A stretch of 64,000 nucleotides of DNA, from the NCBI GenBank assembly GCA_949751835.1, contig CATKHK010000075.1, forward strand, positions 1 through 64,000, read 5' to 3'. How positions within the stretch are numbered: the first letter of the stretch is position 1; every line of letters begins with the position of its first letter. Shown piece by piece: positions 47,001 to 59,355 of the stretch. The notes beneath the pieces were generated by a model. The model was not told the DNA's origin, did no database searches, and saw only the letters and a program-made list of their open reading frames with translations. Made by a program: the position numbers and the translations under genes. This DNA comes from Blepharisma japonicum. Taxonomy: Eukaryota; Ciliophora; Heterotrichea; Heterotrichida; Blepharismidae.

Positions 47001-50000
47001 ATAAATGTTCGACGTGTGCTGGAACTTATTACTTTTTATGCAATACGTGTTCGTCAGGAACGATTGTAGGTAATGTATGCTTGACTGGCTGCCCTCAAGG
47101 ATATACTACAGGCCCATGCACAAGTACAACATCGGCAATATTCCAAGTACCATTTGATAATTCATTTTCTGGAACATACTCAACATATTTCCAAACATCA
47201 AGCTCCTCAGCTACATATCAATTTTTCAACACTCCAGATACTTTAGATCCAGTACCTGCTTATAAAAGAGGCCTTTATTTTTCAGCAGGACAATATTTAA
47301 CTACCAATACCAATATCTTACTAAGTAATAATGTTTCAATGGGCCTTTGGATTTATGTGATTTCTTCTGGAGATATTTTTCAAAAATCACCTGGAATTAC
47401 ATTCAGTTCTTCAGGTGTTCTAACAGTCACCTTAGAAAATCCATCACTTACTACAAGCTCTCTTTCTACTATTGCTCTAACGGCTTTCTCTGGTTGAACT
47501 TATGTATCATTTTCGATTTCTTTTTCAAATGGAGACACTTCAATAGCGACTTACTTAAACGGAGCAGCAGGAAGCACTGCTAGCTCCGCAACTAATATTT
47601 ACAGAGATACTTCAAATGTTTTATATATCGGAAAAAGCACAAACAGCTACTTTACTGGCTTTATTTACTACTTTACCTTATGAAATGCAGCTATTACTAC
47701 TTTTACTTCAAGCTTATCAATTCCTTGCTCATCAAGTTCAAGTCCTTATACTTCTTGTCTTTGGTCTTGCCCAATAGGTCAATATTATACTACATCATGC
47801 ACAGCCTGTAGTGACGGGTCTGGAGGTAGCTGCTCATATGGATGTGTAAAAGCTTCATCTTGCAATATTTGCTATGATCCACTTTGTAAGACCTGTACAA
47901 GCTTTAATTCAGGAGATTGTACTCTTTGTGTTGATTATGCTACTGGTGGAGGGGCCACAGCTTGTTATTGCAATACTAATTACATATCCAGCGGATTTGC
48001 TTGTGTATGGGCTTGTACTACGGGATGTGCCGGATGTTCAGGGACTCTATATTATCAATGCACGTCATGTAATAGTGGTTATTTCTATTTAAATGGGCTT
48101 TGCTTATTAGCTTGCCCAACAGGCTATACAGCAAACCCAAGCCCATCTAATTCCTGTGTTCAATCATCTGCAACCATATATTCTCTAGCTCTTCAAGACA
48201 TTATTAAGCTCAGTTCTACAGACTCAAGCATAACAATTGGTTCTTCTAATTCCAATTCTTACCCTACATTTGAAACAGGTGATCCTATTCCTAGCATATA
48301 TAGAGGCTATTATTTTACTAGCACTTCAACAATTACTTTGAGCAGTGCTAAGCTATATTCATTTTATTCAATAACATTATGGGTTAGAGAAAAAGGGGAT
48401 GGAAAACTGCTATCTCAATCTGATGGGGCCACCCAGTTTATTAATATATCATTTTCATCAGGGAAAATTTCAATAATTCTCATCTTAGAAGACTCCTCAA
48501 CAGTCACTTTGGCCGATTCAACCACTACCTTTACTGGAAATTGGCATAATATTGCATTTGAAGGGAATTTAAATAGTGGCAAAACGAAAATTTCTTACTA
48601 TTTAGATGGATCCTTAGTCTCAACCCAAAGCTCTATAAATTCAAAGATGCTAATTGATACTGGCACTTTGTATATAGGGCAATACTCTGGAGGAGATGGC
48701 TTTGTAGGCTTTTTATGGAGCCTTAAAATTTTTAATGAAAATGGTCATTACCTTGATGAATGGATTACTTCTGGATGCCCAACAAGCTGCTCAACTGGAT
48801 GCCCTTCAGAAAAGCTCTGCCCAGACAGTTGTGAATTCGGGTACTATTATGATTCAACTTATTTGACTTGCAAACAATGCGATTCCTCACAAAACTGCGG
48901 AGGCAGTTATGGCTGTAGAAGTCTCTTAACTTGCCGCTTATGCAAAGCAAAAGAATGCTCAGCTTGCTCAGCATTTGACGGTGCCTGCTCTGGATGCATA
49001 ACAAACGCTTATATTCCTTCGGGGAATGATCAATGCCAATGCAACTTAAATGCTTTTTGGATCCAATCCACACAAACATGCGAAATATGTGATAGTCTCT
49101 GTGATGACTGCGCTGAAACTTATTACCACGAATGCAGTCAATGTAGTAGCTCAGCAGTTGCTGTTGGGACTGTATGTTTACATGAATGCCCTTATGGCTA
49201 TACATATTCATCTCCAACATGTACAATATCTACATCTTCTATTGTCGATCAGTCGTTTTATCAAGATTGGGGAGGGTCTTACGGCATTTTCCAGACATCT
49301 TCATCAGCAGCCTCATATTATTTTTCTGCTACTGTAGACACACAGGATCCTGTACCTGTTTATAACAGAGGGCTTTATTTTTCAGGTGGAAAATATTTGA
49401 TATCTACCACAAATATATACTTAGCTCACTACTTTTCTGTTGGGTTATGGGTATATGTGATTACTGCCGGAGATGTTTTCCAGAAAAATAGCCGAGTTAT
49501 ATTGAATTCTTCAGGATCAGCTACAATTGTATTGGAACAGCCTTTAACTACAAGCGCAACAGTTTCAGTAACTTCTGCAACGCTAAGCTTTAGCGGATGG
49601 GTTTATTTGTCCTTAACAGTTTCCTATTCACAAGGCACCACTTCTATCCAGACTCGTTATAATACAAATAATGGTGTGGCTTCATCCAGCACAAACAATA
49701 TATTTAGAGATGTGTCAAGTGATGTTATTTACATTGGAAAAAGTACCAGCTCTTCAACCTTTGCAGGATATGTATATTCAATTACTATGTGAAATACAGC
49801 CATCACTGATTTTACAACACAGCTTGCCTTAAGTACTTCATCTTTATGGTCTTGCAGCTACAGTCAGTACTATGATGGCTCCGCATGCCAAAGTTGTGGA
49901 GGGTCTTGTTCTCTTGGATGCAGAAGAGCTCTGTCTTGCAATTACTGTGATGATATTTTATGCAAAACTTGTTCTGGGTTTTCTTCAAATGAGTGTTCAC

Positions 50001-53000
50001 TATGTGTTGATAATGCAAGTGGTCCTGGGACAGGCTGCACTTGTAATGCAGGCTGGAAGCCATCTTCAGTAGGTGATACATGCATTAATGACTGCAAAAC
50101 TGGATGCACAAGCTGCACATCTTCTGCTTATTATAATTGTGATTCCTGCAGTACCGGGTATTATTTGATCTCCAATATGTGTTTTACTGCCTGTCCAACA
50201 GGTTATACAGCAGCTTCGAATGTTTGTACTTTAACCATTGATAGTGTGCTATCGTTATCCCTAGAGAATTTAATTTATTTAGATAGTGTAAGCTCAGTAC
50301 AAGTTGGCTCTTCAAGTTCTAATACATATCCTACCTGGGATTCAAGTGACCCAATTCCTTCTATTAGTCGTGGATATTATTTTACAAGCGGAAAATATAT
50401 GGATGCTGGAGCATTTATGCTGAGTCCGTTTTATACAGTTACTATATGGGTGAAACCTATTAGCTTAGGATATTTGCTGGTAAAATTAAATGGATCTACA
50501 GAAATGTTTGGAATTCACTTTGATTCAAATGGGTACCCAATAGCTGAAGCCACTTTAAATGATGGCTCAAGTGTTGCTTTAACAATTTCGTCATCATCAT
50601 TATTTAGCAGTTGGCATAATTTAGCTTATACAGGAGATATTGTAACTGGCTACACCACAATTTCTCTTTACTTGGATGGAGCTGCTACACCAACAACTCA
50701 AACTTCTGCTTCAGTCCAGCCATTTATTGACTCAGGATCACTATTATTTGGATACTCATCCTTTGCTGATAGTTTCGAAGGCTTTTTATGAAGTGTGAAA
50801 ATCTACAGTAAAAATACATATCAAGCTTCTGAATGGATAACATCAGGCTGCCCTTCATCCTGCAGCTCAGGCTGTCCTTCAGAGCAGCTTTGTCCTGATT
50901 CTTGCTCATTCGGACAATATTATGATAGTGGCTGTCAATCTTGCGATAGCACATTTTCATGCTCTTATGGATGTAGAAGTTGGGATACTTGCAGACTTTG
51001 TAAAGCAAAAGAATGCGACATTTGCACAACATTCACTGGGGATTGCACTCATTGTATAACTAATGCTGAACTTGTAACAGGAAATACTTGTGCTTGCAAA
51101 GATGTAGCTTTCTGGATTCATTCCTCTCAATCTTGCGAACTTTGTGATGGTCTTTGCTCAAAATGCTTAGGATCTTATTACTTTGAGTGTCAAACTTGTA
51201 TAACAGGAGCACAAAAAGTTGACAATATCTGTTTGCATGCTTGCCCTTATGGCTTTGATACAAGCTGCAATTACCCTACATCAAGCCAAGTAATAAACCA
51301 AGTGTTTGGAGATAATTTTAGAGGTCAATATGGAGAATTTATAACTGGGACAAGTGCAACTTCTTATCAGTTTTTCAATTCTCCTGAACTAAATATCGAC
51401 CCAACTCCAGCTAAAAATAGAGGACTTTACTTTACTAATGGCAGCTATCTTCAAGCAACTACAATATATCTTAATTATAAATTTTCTATAGGTTTCTGGG
51501 CTAATGTAAAGACTGCTGGAGATATGCTGGAAAAGCAGCAAAATTTGAGATTTAGCTCTGATGCGTCATCTATTGTTTATTTAGAAAATCCAAGCTTAGC
51601 AACAGCATCAGTTAGCACGTCAGCAATTACATATACAGCAGGATGGAATTATTTTGCTATAACCGCTTCATATACTCCTGGCTCTACAACTATTACTTGC
51701 TATGTTAACGCAGTTTCAAGTTCTCCAGCAACTACCACAAATAATCGTATATTTAGAGATGTCAGCTCTCAGCAAATTCTAATAGGTAAAAGCTCAGTAT
51801 CTTCAACATTTGAAGGTTTTATATACAATTTCAACTTGTGGACTAGTACAATAACTGATTTTAGCAACCAAATAAATAATGATATATGCAACACTGGGCA
51901 GGGCCATAGTTGCTTGTGGGATTGTTATATAGATAAATATCAAGATACCGATGGTACCTGTAAATCTTGCAATTCATGCTCTTTAGGCTGCACAAGGGGT
52001 GTCTCTTGCGGAATTTGTGATGATAAATTGTGCGACAAATGCTATGGGTTTGGAGCCAACCTTTGCTATAATTGCGTTACCCATGCGTCAGGTGCACCAG
52101 GAAGTGCTTGCTCATGTGATCCACAGTATTATTTAAATCCTGATGGCTTTTCCTGTTCTCCTTGCACAATGGGATGCAATACCTGCACCGGAAATAGTTA
52201 TTATCTATGCACATCTTGCATTAGCTTGTATTATTTGCTTTCAGGAATGTGCTTAGGATATTGTCCAACTGGCTATACAGCAGACAGTAGTGGCCATGTA
52301 TGCACTCTATCACAAAACCCTTCTCTTTCAGTGGTATTAAACAATGACATCCTACTAAATGTAGTTGATGGCATGGATGTAGGAAGTGACAATTCAAATA
52401 AATACCCTGCTTGAACTGATGCAAATGATCCAACACCAGCTATCCTAAGAGGTTATTATTTTTACGGCACACAGTCTTTGTCTAAATCTTCATTTCTTAT
52501 ATCCACACAATTTTCTGTCCTATTGTGGCTAAGACCAATTGCAGGAGGATATGTAGCTGCAAAATCAGATGGGACCAATGAATACTTCAAGCTCATTTTA
52601 GATGGGTCTGGGAATCCTAGCTTAGCTGTTTTAATGGCTGATGGCTCAACTGTTACCATAGCAGGGTCTTCAAGCTTAGTATTAAATAATTGGCATTTTC
52701 TTGCAATCACTGGAACATTGATATCAGGCCAGACACAGTTTGCTATGTATTTAGATAATGCCGGGACTACAAATATAGGAAGCTCTACTTCAGGTAGCAC
52801 TTATTTTAAAGATCAAGGAACTTTGTATATTGGGACAAATAACCTATTGGCTTCAGGATTTACTGGTTTTATATGGAGTTTTAAAGTGTATCTTGATAAT
52901 AGTAGCGTAAGCAATGAATGGCAAACCACATGCCCAACAGATTGTGTAAATTGCCCTTCAGAATTAATCTGCCCTAGCACCTGCCCCATCGGTCAATTTG

Positions 53001-56000
53001 GTACTTCAACTTGCACAACTTGTGTTGGTGCAGCTCCTTATGGGTGCAGAAATACAGATACAATCAGACTATGCAAAGCCAAAGAATGCAGTGCTTGTGA
53101 AGCTTTTGACGGAGACTGCTCAAATTGTATTACTCATGCAACTTTGGCTGCGACTACTTGTGCTTGCGATATTGATGCTATTTGGGTAGCTTCTTCATCA
53201 TCTTGTGAGTTATGCGATGATCCTATCTGTTCTGATTGTGCAGCTACATGATACTTTGATTGTTCAACTTGTAGCTCTGGGAATTTGGTAGGGTCTGCTT
53301 GTTTATATAGTTGTCCTACAGGGTATACATCTTCATGCACTGTAGCACCAACTTCTCCTATTATTGATGTACTACTATATGGGACTTTTGCAGGAAGTTA
53401 TTCTTCATTCACGACAGGATCAGATAGCACGAAATATTTCTTTTTCCATTCCCCTGAAGCAGTTGATCCAATTCCAGCCTACAAAAGAGGTCTTTATTTC
53501 TCAAGTGGAAGCTATTTGCAATGGTCTTCTTCCATCTATTTATCTCATAGTTTCTCTCTTGGCCTTTGGATAAATATTTTTAGCTCTGGAGATATATTAG
53601 AAAAAGACTCAACTGTAATAATTAATTCAAGCGGGGTTGCTACAATCAAATTAGAAAGTCCTACAGCCTCATCTCAGCAAGCATCTACAGCTACTTCTAC
53701 AATATCTGGATGAAGCTATATATCACTAACAGTCTCCTACTCAACTGCTGTTACAACCATGACTCTATATATTAACAATGCAGCAGGAACTCCAGTTCCA
53801 TCTACAAATCTTCTATTCAGAGACGAAATAGGCAAATACCTTACACTAGGCAAAAGCAGCTCCTCTAGTTTCAGAGGATTCATTTATAATTTCAAGCTAT
53901 GGAATACTCCCATAACAGATTTTACTAGCTATTATTCAAATGAAATTTGTGGAAATTTAGGCTATGGCTCTTGTCTGTGAAGCTGTGATATTGATAGCTA
54001 TTATACAACAGCTTGTACAACATGCACAGGAACTTGTAGTGATGGATGCAGAAGGTCTCTTACTTGTAATATTTGTAACGATGTATTGTGTGATATATGT
54101 GGAGACTTCGAAACTGGGACTTGCACTCAATGTATTTCTCATGCAAATGGGACTCCTTGCAGCTGTGTTACTGGGTATAGTTTGTCTAATGATGGACTTT
54201 CCTGCAATACTTGCTATTTGGGATGTGCCTCATGCACTGGTGGAAATTATTATCAATGTGGCTCTTGTAGCTCGACTTATTACTATATAGGAGGGTTATG
54301 CGAGCAAGACTGCCCAACTGGCTATACAGCGAATGGGAGTCCTAATAACTCTTGCGATTTAATTGATTCTACTACTGATGTGGTGTTATATATGAACTTA
54401 ATCGATCAAATTTGTCTAGATACGGTCAGTGGCTTTAATGTGGGAAGCTCTAGTACAAATGTATACCCTGATTGGGATACAAATGATCCTATTCCTTCAA
54501 AATCAAGAGGCTATTATTTTGGTGGGACAAGCTATATGGAACAAAATTTCAAGTTCAGTCCTTGGTTTACTCTATCTTTATGGGTAAAGGGTACAAATGA
54601 TGGATATTTGTTAACAAAATACTATTCAGGGACTTCATATCTTTATGTTGTATTTTCATCAGGAATCCCAACGCTTACTATTACATTGCAGGATACACAT
54701 ACTTTATCAGTTACATGTGGGACAGCGAGTATTTTCAATTCATGAAGCTTCTTATCATTTACTGGAGAACTTTTAAATAGCGGGCTGAGCAAAGTTCAAT
54801 GCTATATAGGAAACTCCTTTGTCCTTAGCTCTACATCAGGCACTTCAAGCTATCTTAGAGATAACGCTCTGGGAAATCTTATAATTGGCACCAAAGAGGA
54901 TTACACTACAGGGTTTAAAGGCTATATATGGAACTTAAAAATCTTTATTACAAGCTCAAATCAAGGAGACGACTACTCAACCTCAGGATGCTCATCTGGC
55001 TGTACTATCTGCCCATCTGATAAAAACTGTTTAAGTAATTGCCTTTTCTCCGAATATCCTACAACTTGCACCAGCTGTAAAACATCATGCAATGAAGGAT
55101 GCGTGAGCAATTTAGCTTGCAGTCTTTGCAAAAATAAAGAATGCAACCATTGTAATACCTTTACCGGAACCTGCATCGACTGTATTACGAATGCTGGCTT
55201 TGTCGGTACTAATTGTCAATGCAATACCAATGCTTTATGAAATAGTGCTACAGAATCCTGTGATTTATGCTATAATTTATGTGGATCCTGCTCAGCTTAT
55301 ACATTTTCTAGCTGCACATCTTGTATTTCATCTCATTATTTGTCTCAAAATTTGTGTATTCAATACTGTCCAACTGGGTATACTGCATCTTCAGGCCAAT
55401 GCAGTTTGAATACATCGTTGAATGGATTTGTATTTAACTTGATGCCACATCAGATAATGGATACAGTAACAGATCTCCAATCAAGTTTTTCAATCCGAAC
55501 AGGCCAAAACACAAACTTTTATCCGAATTATGATACGAAAGACCCATATGCAGCAGAATATAGAGGATATTACTATTTAGGAACTTCTTATATGAGCTTC
55601 GTAACTAGTTCATTGCTTATTGCGCCAAAGTTTACGATTTCTGCATGAATTAATCCAAGTTCTGGAAGCTGTGCAATTTTCTCGAAGCAAGACTCGTCTT
55701 TTGTGATTTATTTAGAGCTTGGAATATTTAGCGACAATAAGCCAATTCTTACCCTAAAGCTTCTTGATGGAAGTGTGGTCTCTTATAAAAGCTCTTCTAC
55801 AATTGTAACTTCTCAATGAAATCTTATAATAGTCTCCTCAGATATTTCGTCTACTCCTAAACAGATCATAAGCTTCAATGTGAACTCAGTCACTGATGCT
55901 TCACTAGACCTGGCTTCTTCTTGGTTTGAAGACCTACAAACTTCATCTACAACTTTAATAGGTGCTCATTACACTGCGGCTTCTACTTTTGGGAATTATT

Positions 56001-59000
56001 TTACAGGCTTCCTATGAGACTTAAAAATCTATAACCTAGTCAAAACACCATCATCTTTATATTTGACTTCCTGCTCTGGATGTTCCCAATGTCCTACAGA
56101 TAATTCTGGGTCATGCTTAGTTAATTGTCCAATCTCTAAGTATTGGGACGGTACCGCCTGCACAGATTGTGACACAGGATGTGCATCTACTGGCTGTGTA
56201 AGAGTTGACATAAATTGTAACTTATGTGACGATGTAATCTGCTATGAGTGTCACGATTATACTGGAAACTGCATATCGTGCAGACCTCACGCTCATTTAG
56301 ATTCTGGAAAATGTGTCTGTGATACTGGGTATTCTTGGGATACCGTCACTGAGTCTTGCATACTTTGCTATAGCTCATGCAAATCTTGCACAGGAGTCAA
56401 TTTTTATGAATGTGTTACATGCATTTCTGGATATTATTTAGTAAATGGATTATGCTTGCCATATTGCCCAAGCGGTTATAGAGCTTCGACAAATATATGC
56501 GCTGAAACGAATGCAATGATGTTTGACTTGGAACTGGAAACGCTTAATGGAGTGATTTATGATAAAGCAAGCCAAGTGCCTGTGCTGACTGGATCTACCT
56601 CGAATTTCTATATGAACTATGATAGTGATGACCCAGTTCCAGCTCCTCTACGAGGAATGTGGTTTAATGGAGACTCTTCGATTCTTCATATGCCTAAGTA
56701 CTCTAACTATTCATCTCCTTTATTGATCATTGGACCAGTTTTTACATACTCAATATGAATTGATCCTTGGTCAGACACATCTACTGTAATGTATTCCCAA
56801 GATTCTTCAAACTCCGAAGAATTCGCTATTAAGCTAAACGCAGGCTATCCTTCAATAGAATTAAATCTTAAAATTGCGGGATTTATAACCTATCAATGCA
56901 AAACCCCAATCACACAGCCTGAATGAAATCATGTTCTATTTACCTTGAATAGAGATGCTTTAGGTAATTCTTACATTCTATGTACTGTGAATACTATTCC
57001 TGATGATTCTGCTGCTGTAGGTCTTGGCCTTTCCTATTATTTGACTTCAAAAACCAACCCGACAGGAACTATTGGTGGAGAAATCCAAGGGTCAAATTAT
57101 GTTCACTATTATAAAGGCTTTATATACAACATAGTTATATATCACTCAATTAAAACAATTGATTATTTTGCCTTGGCTCAATCATTTTGCACTGAGCCTT
57201 GTCCTTCATGCCTTACAACCAAAAAATGCATCCCGAACTGCAGTATTGACAAATATTGGCTTGGACCTGCGTATAATGTATGCTCTGACTGTAAAAGCAA
57301 CTGTAAATATGGATGCAAAGATTCTTCTGTAGTTTGTAACCTATGTTACAGCACACTTTGCAGTAATTGCACCGATTATGATAGTTATTCTTGCACTAAC
57401 TGTGTTTCAAATGCTGAAAACATCTCAAATTGTACATGCGAAGATTCTTTTGGAATTAGTAAAAACTTAACTTATTGTGCTCCTTGTAACACAAATGCAT
57501 ATACTGAAGATGGATACTGTAAAACCTGCCCCAACCTCTGTGAAACTTGTACAAACAGCACTAACTGCCTTACCTGTTTAGAGAATTCTCATTTAAGCAA
57601 CGGTCTTTGCAAATGCAGCGTAGGTTTCAATGGAACCACAAGCTGCACTGAAATTTGGTTTTATGCGAATTTAACAGTAAATGACGACAATTCCTTAAAT
57701 CTCACATTTTCTAATGATTTATCAGTGTCACTTGATTCGATGGACATACTTATATCAATATCAAACGTATCTGATTCCAATTTGACATGGACAATGGAAG
57801 AAAGAAACAGCTCATTTTATTTTATTTCTCTTGACATTTTAACTAAAGTTTCTTCAGGCACTCAAGTGACATTAAAATTTTTAAATAAAAACTACGTTGT
57901 TTCAGTATCAAATGAGCTGCTAAAAAGCGACGCCTTGGTCGGCTATTTGTACTCTTATAACCCTTACTCAGAAGATCCTGCAGTTCAAGCTATTACAAGC
58001 CAAACCACTGCCGTAGTCCAGTCTGTAACCGGAGTTGCTTTGGCTGTCTCCTTTATAAACCCGAACCCTTCTAGCTTGTGGAGCATGCTGAATGTGTTGC
58101 AGTATCTTTCATATCTTGGCATATCAAAAATCCCGATGTCAAATTCATTTTATGCTTTTGTGACGAGCATGAACGGGATGTATTATTTTCCAAATATGTT
58201 TAAATATTTCATTGATGAAAATCAAGGTACTGCTCCTTATGATCAAGCTGTAAGATATGGATATGACACTGATTTAGTTCTGCTCAATGTAGGAAGCCCT
58301 ATATGCACTGTTAGCCTATTTTTCGTACTTTTGCCTGCTGTTTATCTTTTATCGTCATGCTCACAGCCTTTTGTGGCTAAAAAGCTCGCAATGGTATTAA
58401 GAAACTATAAATATTCATTATTTGTGAGGTTTTGGATTCAAGCATATTTAGATTTCTGTGCAGCTACAGTTATAGGATTCATAAACGTAATTTTCATTTA
58501 GTTTTCAATGCAAAACCCTACCCAGTATATCAACATTACCCTTTGCCTTGGATTATTTGCTCTTGAAGTTGCCACTCCTGCTTTGTTCTTTATGTTTTCT
58601 TATAAGAATTTAAACAAAATTCAGCACAAAGAAAGGGGATTTGAAAGACTTTGGAGCTCATTTTTCTATGAGTTTAAGAACGATCAAGGACTTATGAGCA
58701 CTCAATACTATTCGCTTTTCTTTTTAAGAAGGCTCATTTATATATTCAATCTTGCCCTTTTAATTGATTACCCAGCGACTCAGGTTACCATAAATAGCGT
58801 TATCTCATTTGCAACTGTATTTTATTTGATCAAATATAAGCCATACTTAGAAAGAGTCCAACAGATTACAAATGTAGCGACTGAAATTGGAGTCTTTCTA
58901 TTTGTGACAATAATGGCAGGGAATGTTTTTGGACTTGAAAGCAGTGTACAAGCAAAGTTCGAACTGACAATGGTTGTGGTGGCCATTACGATTATGGCTG

Positions 59001-59239
59001 TTCAGATGTGTGGAAGTCTTGTGGTATTTGGACAAACTTGCTATGAAATTATCAAAGATGGGATACAAAAAACTACCGGAAAAGGGACTAAAAAACTTGA
59101 TCCAGTGAATGATCCCAGCAGGCAGACAATTGTTCTGGATAGAGATACTGAATTTTATCATAGGGGGATTACTGATAATATGACACTGGTGAGATCTGAA
59201 ACAAGGCCGACAGCTGTTGAAGAGTTTATATTAGATTAA
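44096..59239 (+). CDS. Giant LamG-like / cysteine-rich surface protein with C-terminal multi-pass membrane domain
   Basis: One gene of about 5,042 residues from ATG 44096 (signal peptide with PLQLSLLLLLFLVLTFLPLV) to TAA 59237, continuous through about 17 TGA-Trp codons and one 15-nt intron (58487-58501). After a unique N-terminal domain, twelve LamG/concanavalin-like modules (each about 190-200 residues, marked by DPIPxxxRGxYFxS and later YIGxS...FxGFIYNFKLWN) alternate with cysteine-rich modules (CPxGYT, CxxCxxx repeats like growth-factor-receptor Cys-rich or furin-like repeats). From about nt 57650 there is a Cys-poor segment, then about 6-7 TM helices (for example VSLFFVLLPAVYLLSS, ITLCLGLFALEVATPALFFM, IGVFLFVTIMAGNVFG) and a cytoplasmic tail. 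Probably a surface receptor or adhesion protein; ligand unknown. Ciliates commonly have large cysteine-rich multi-pass proteins of this kind. Confidence 0.9.
45030..57180 (+). repeat. Higher-order coding repeat, period about 2.1 kb
   Basis: LamG-like modules of two types alternate. Type A (FxGxYxxFxTxSSxxxYxFF) starts near 45030, 47130, 49230, 51280 and 53350. Type B (LxxLIxLxxVxSxxVGSSxSNxYP) starts near 46085, 48170, 50240, 52315 and 54370, with more diverged modules near 55420 and 56515. Each A+Cys+B+Cys unit spans about 2.05-2.1 kb, so the gene grew by duplication of a two-module unit. Confidence 0.85.
58487..58501 (+). other. 15-nt intron in the giant LamG/Cys-rich gene
   Basis: GTAATTTTCATTTAG. 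Splicing joins GFIN to FSMQNPTQYINI between two TM helices; retention gives TAG. A at intron position 10. Confidence 0.92.
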
Positions 59240-59355
59240 ATAACACTAGCCCCCTAATATTCAATTAACTTTCAATTGATACTCAAATAATTAATAAATT
59301 ATTTTAGCGGTATTCAATAATTTAAAAATGTACGTTGAATTTTTTAAATAATAAC

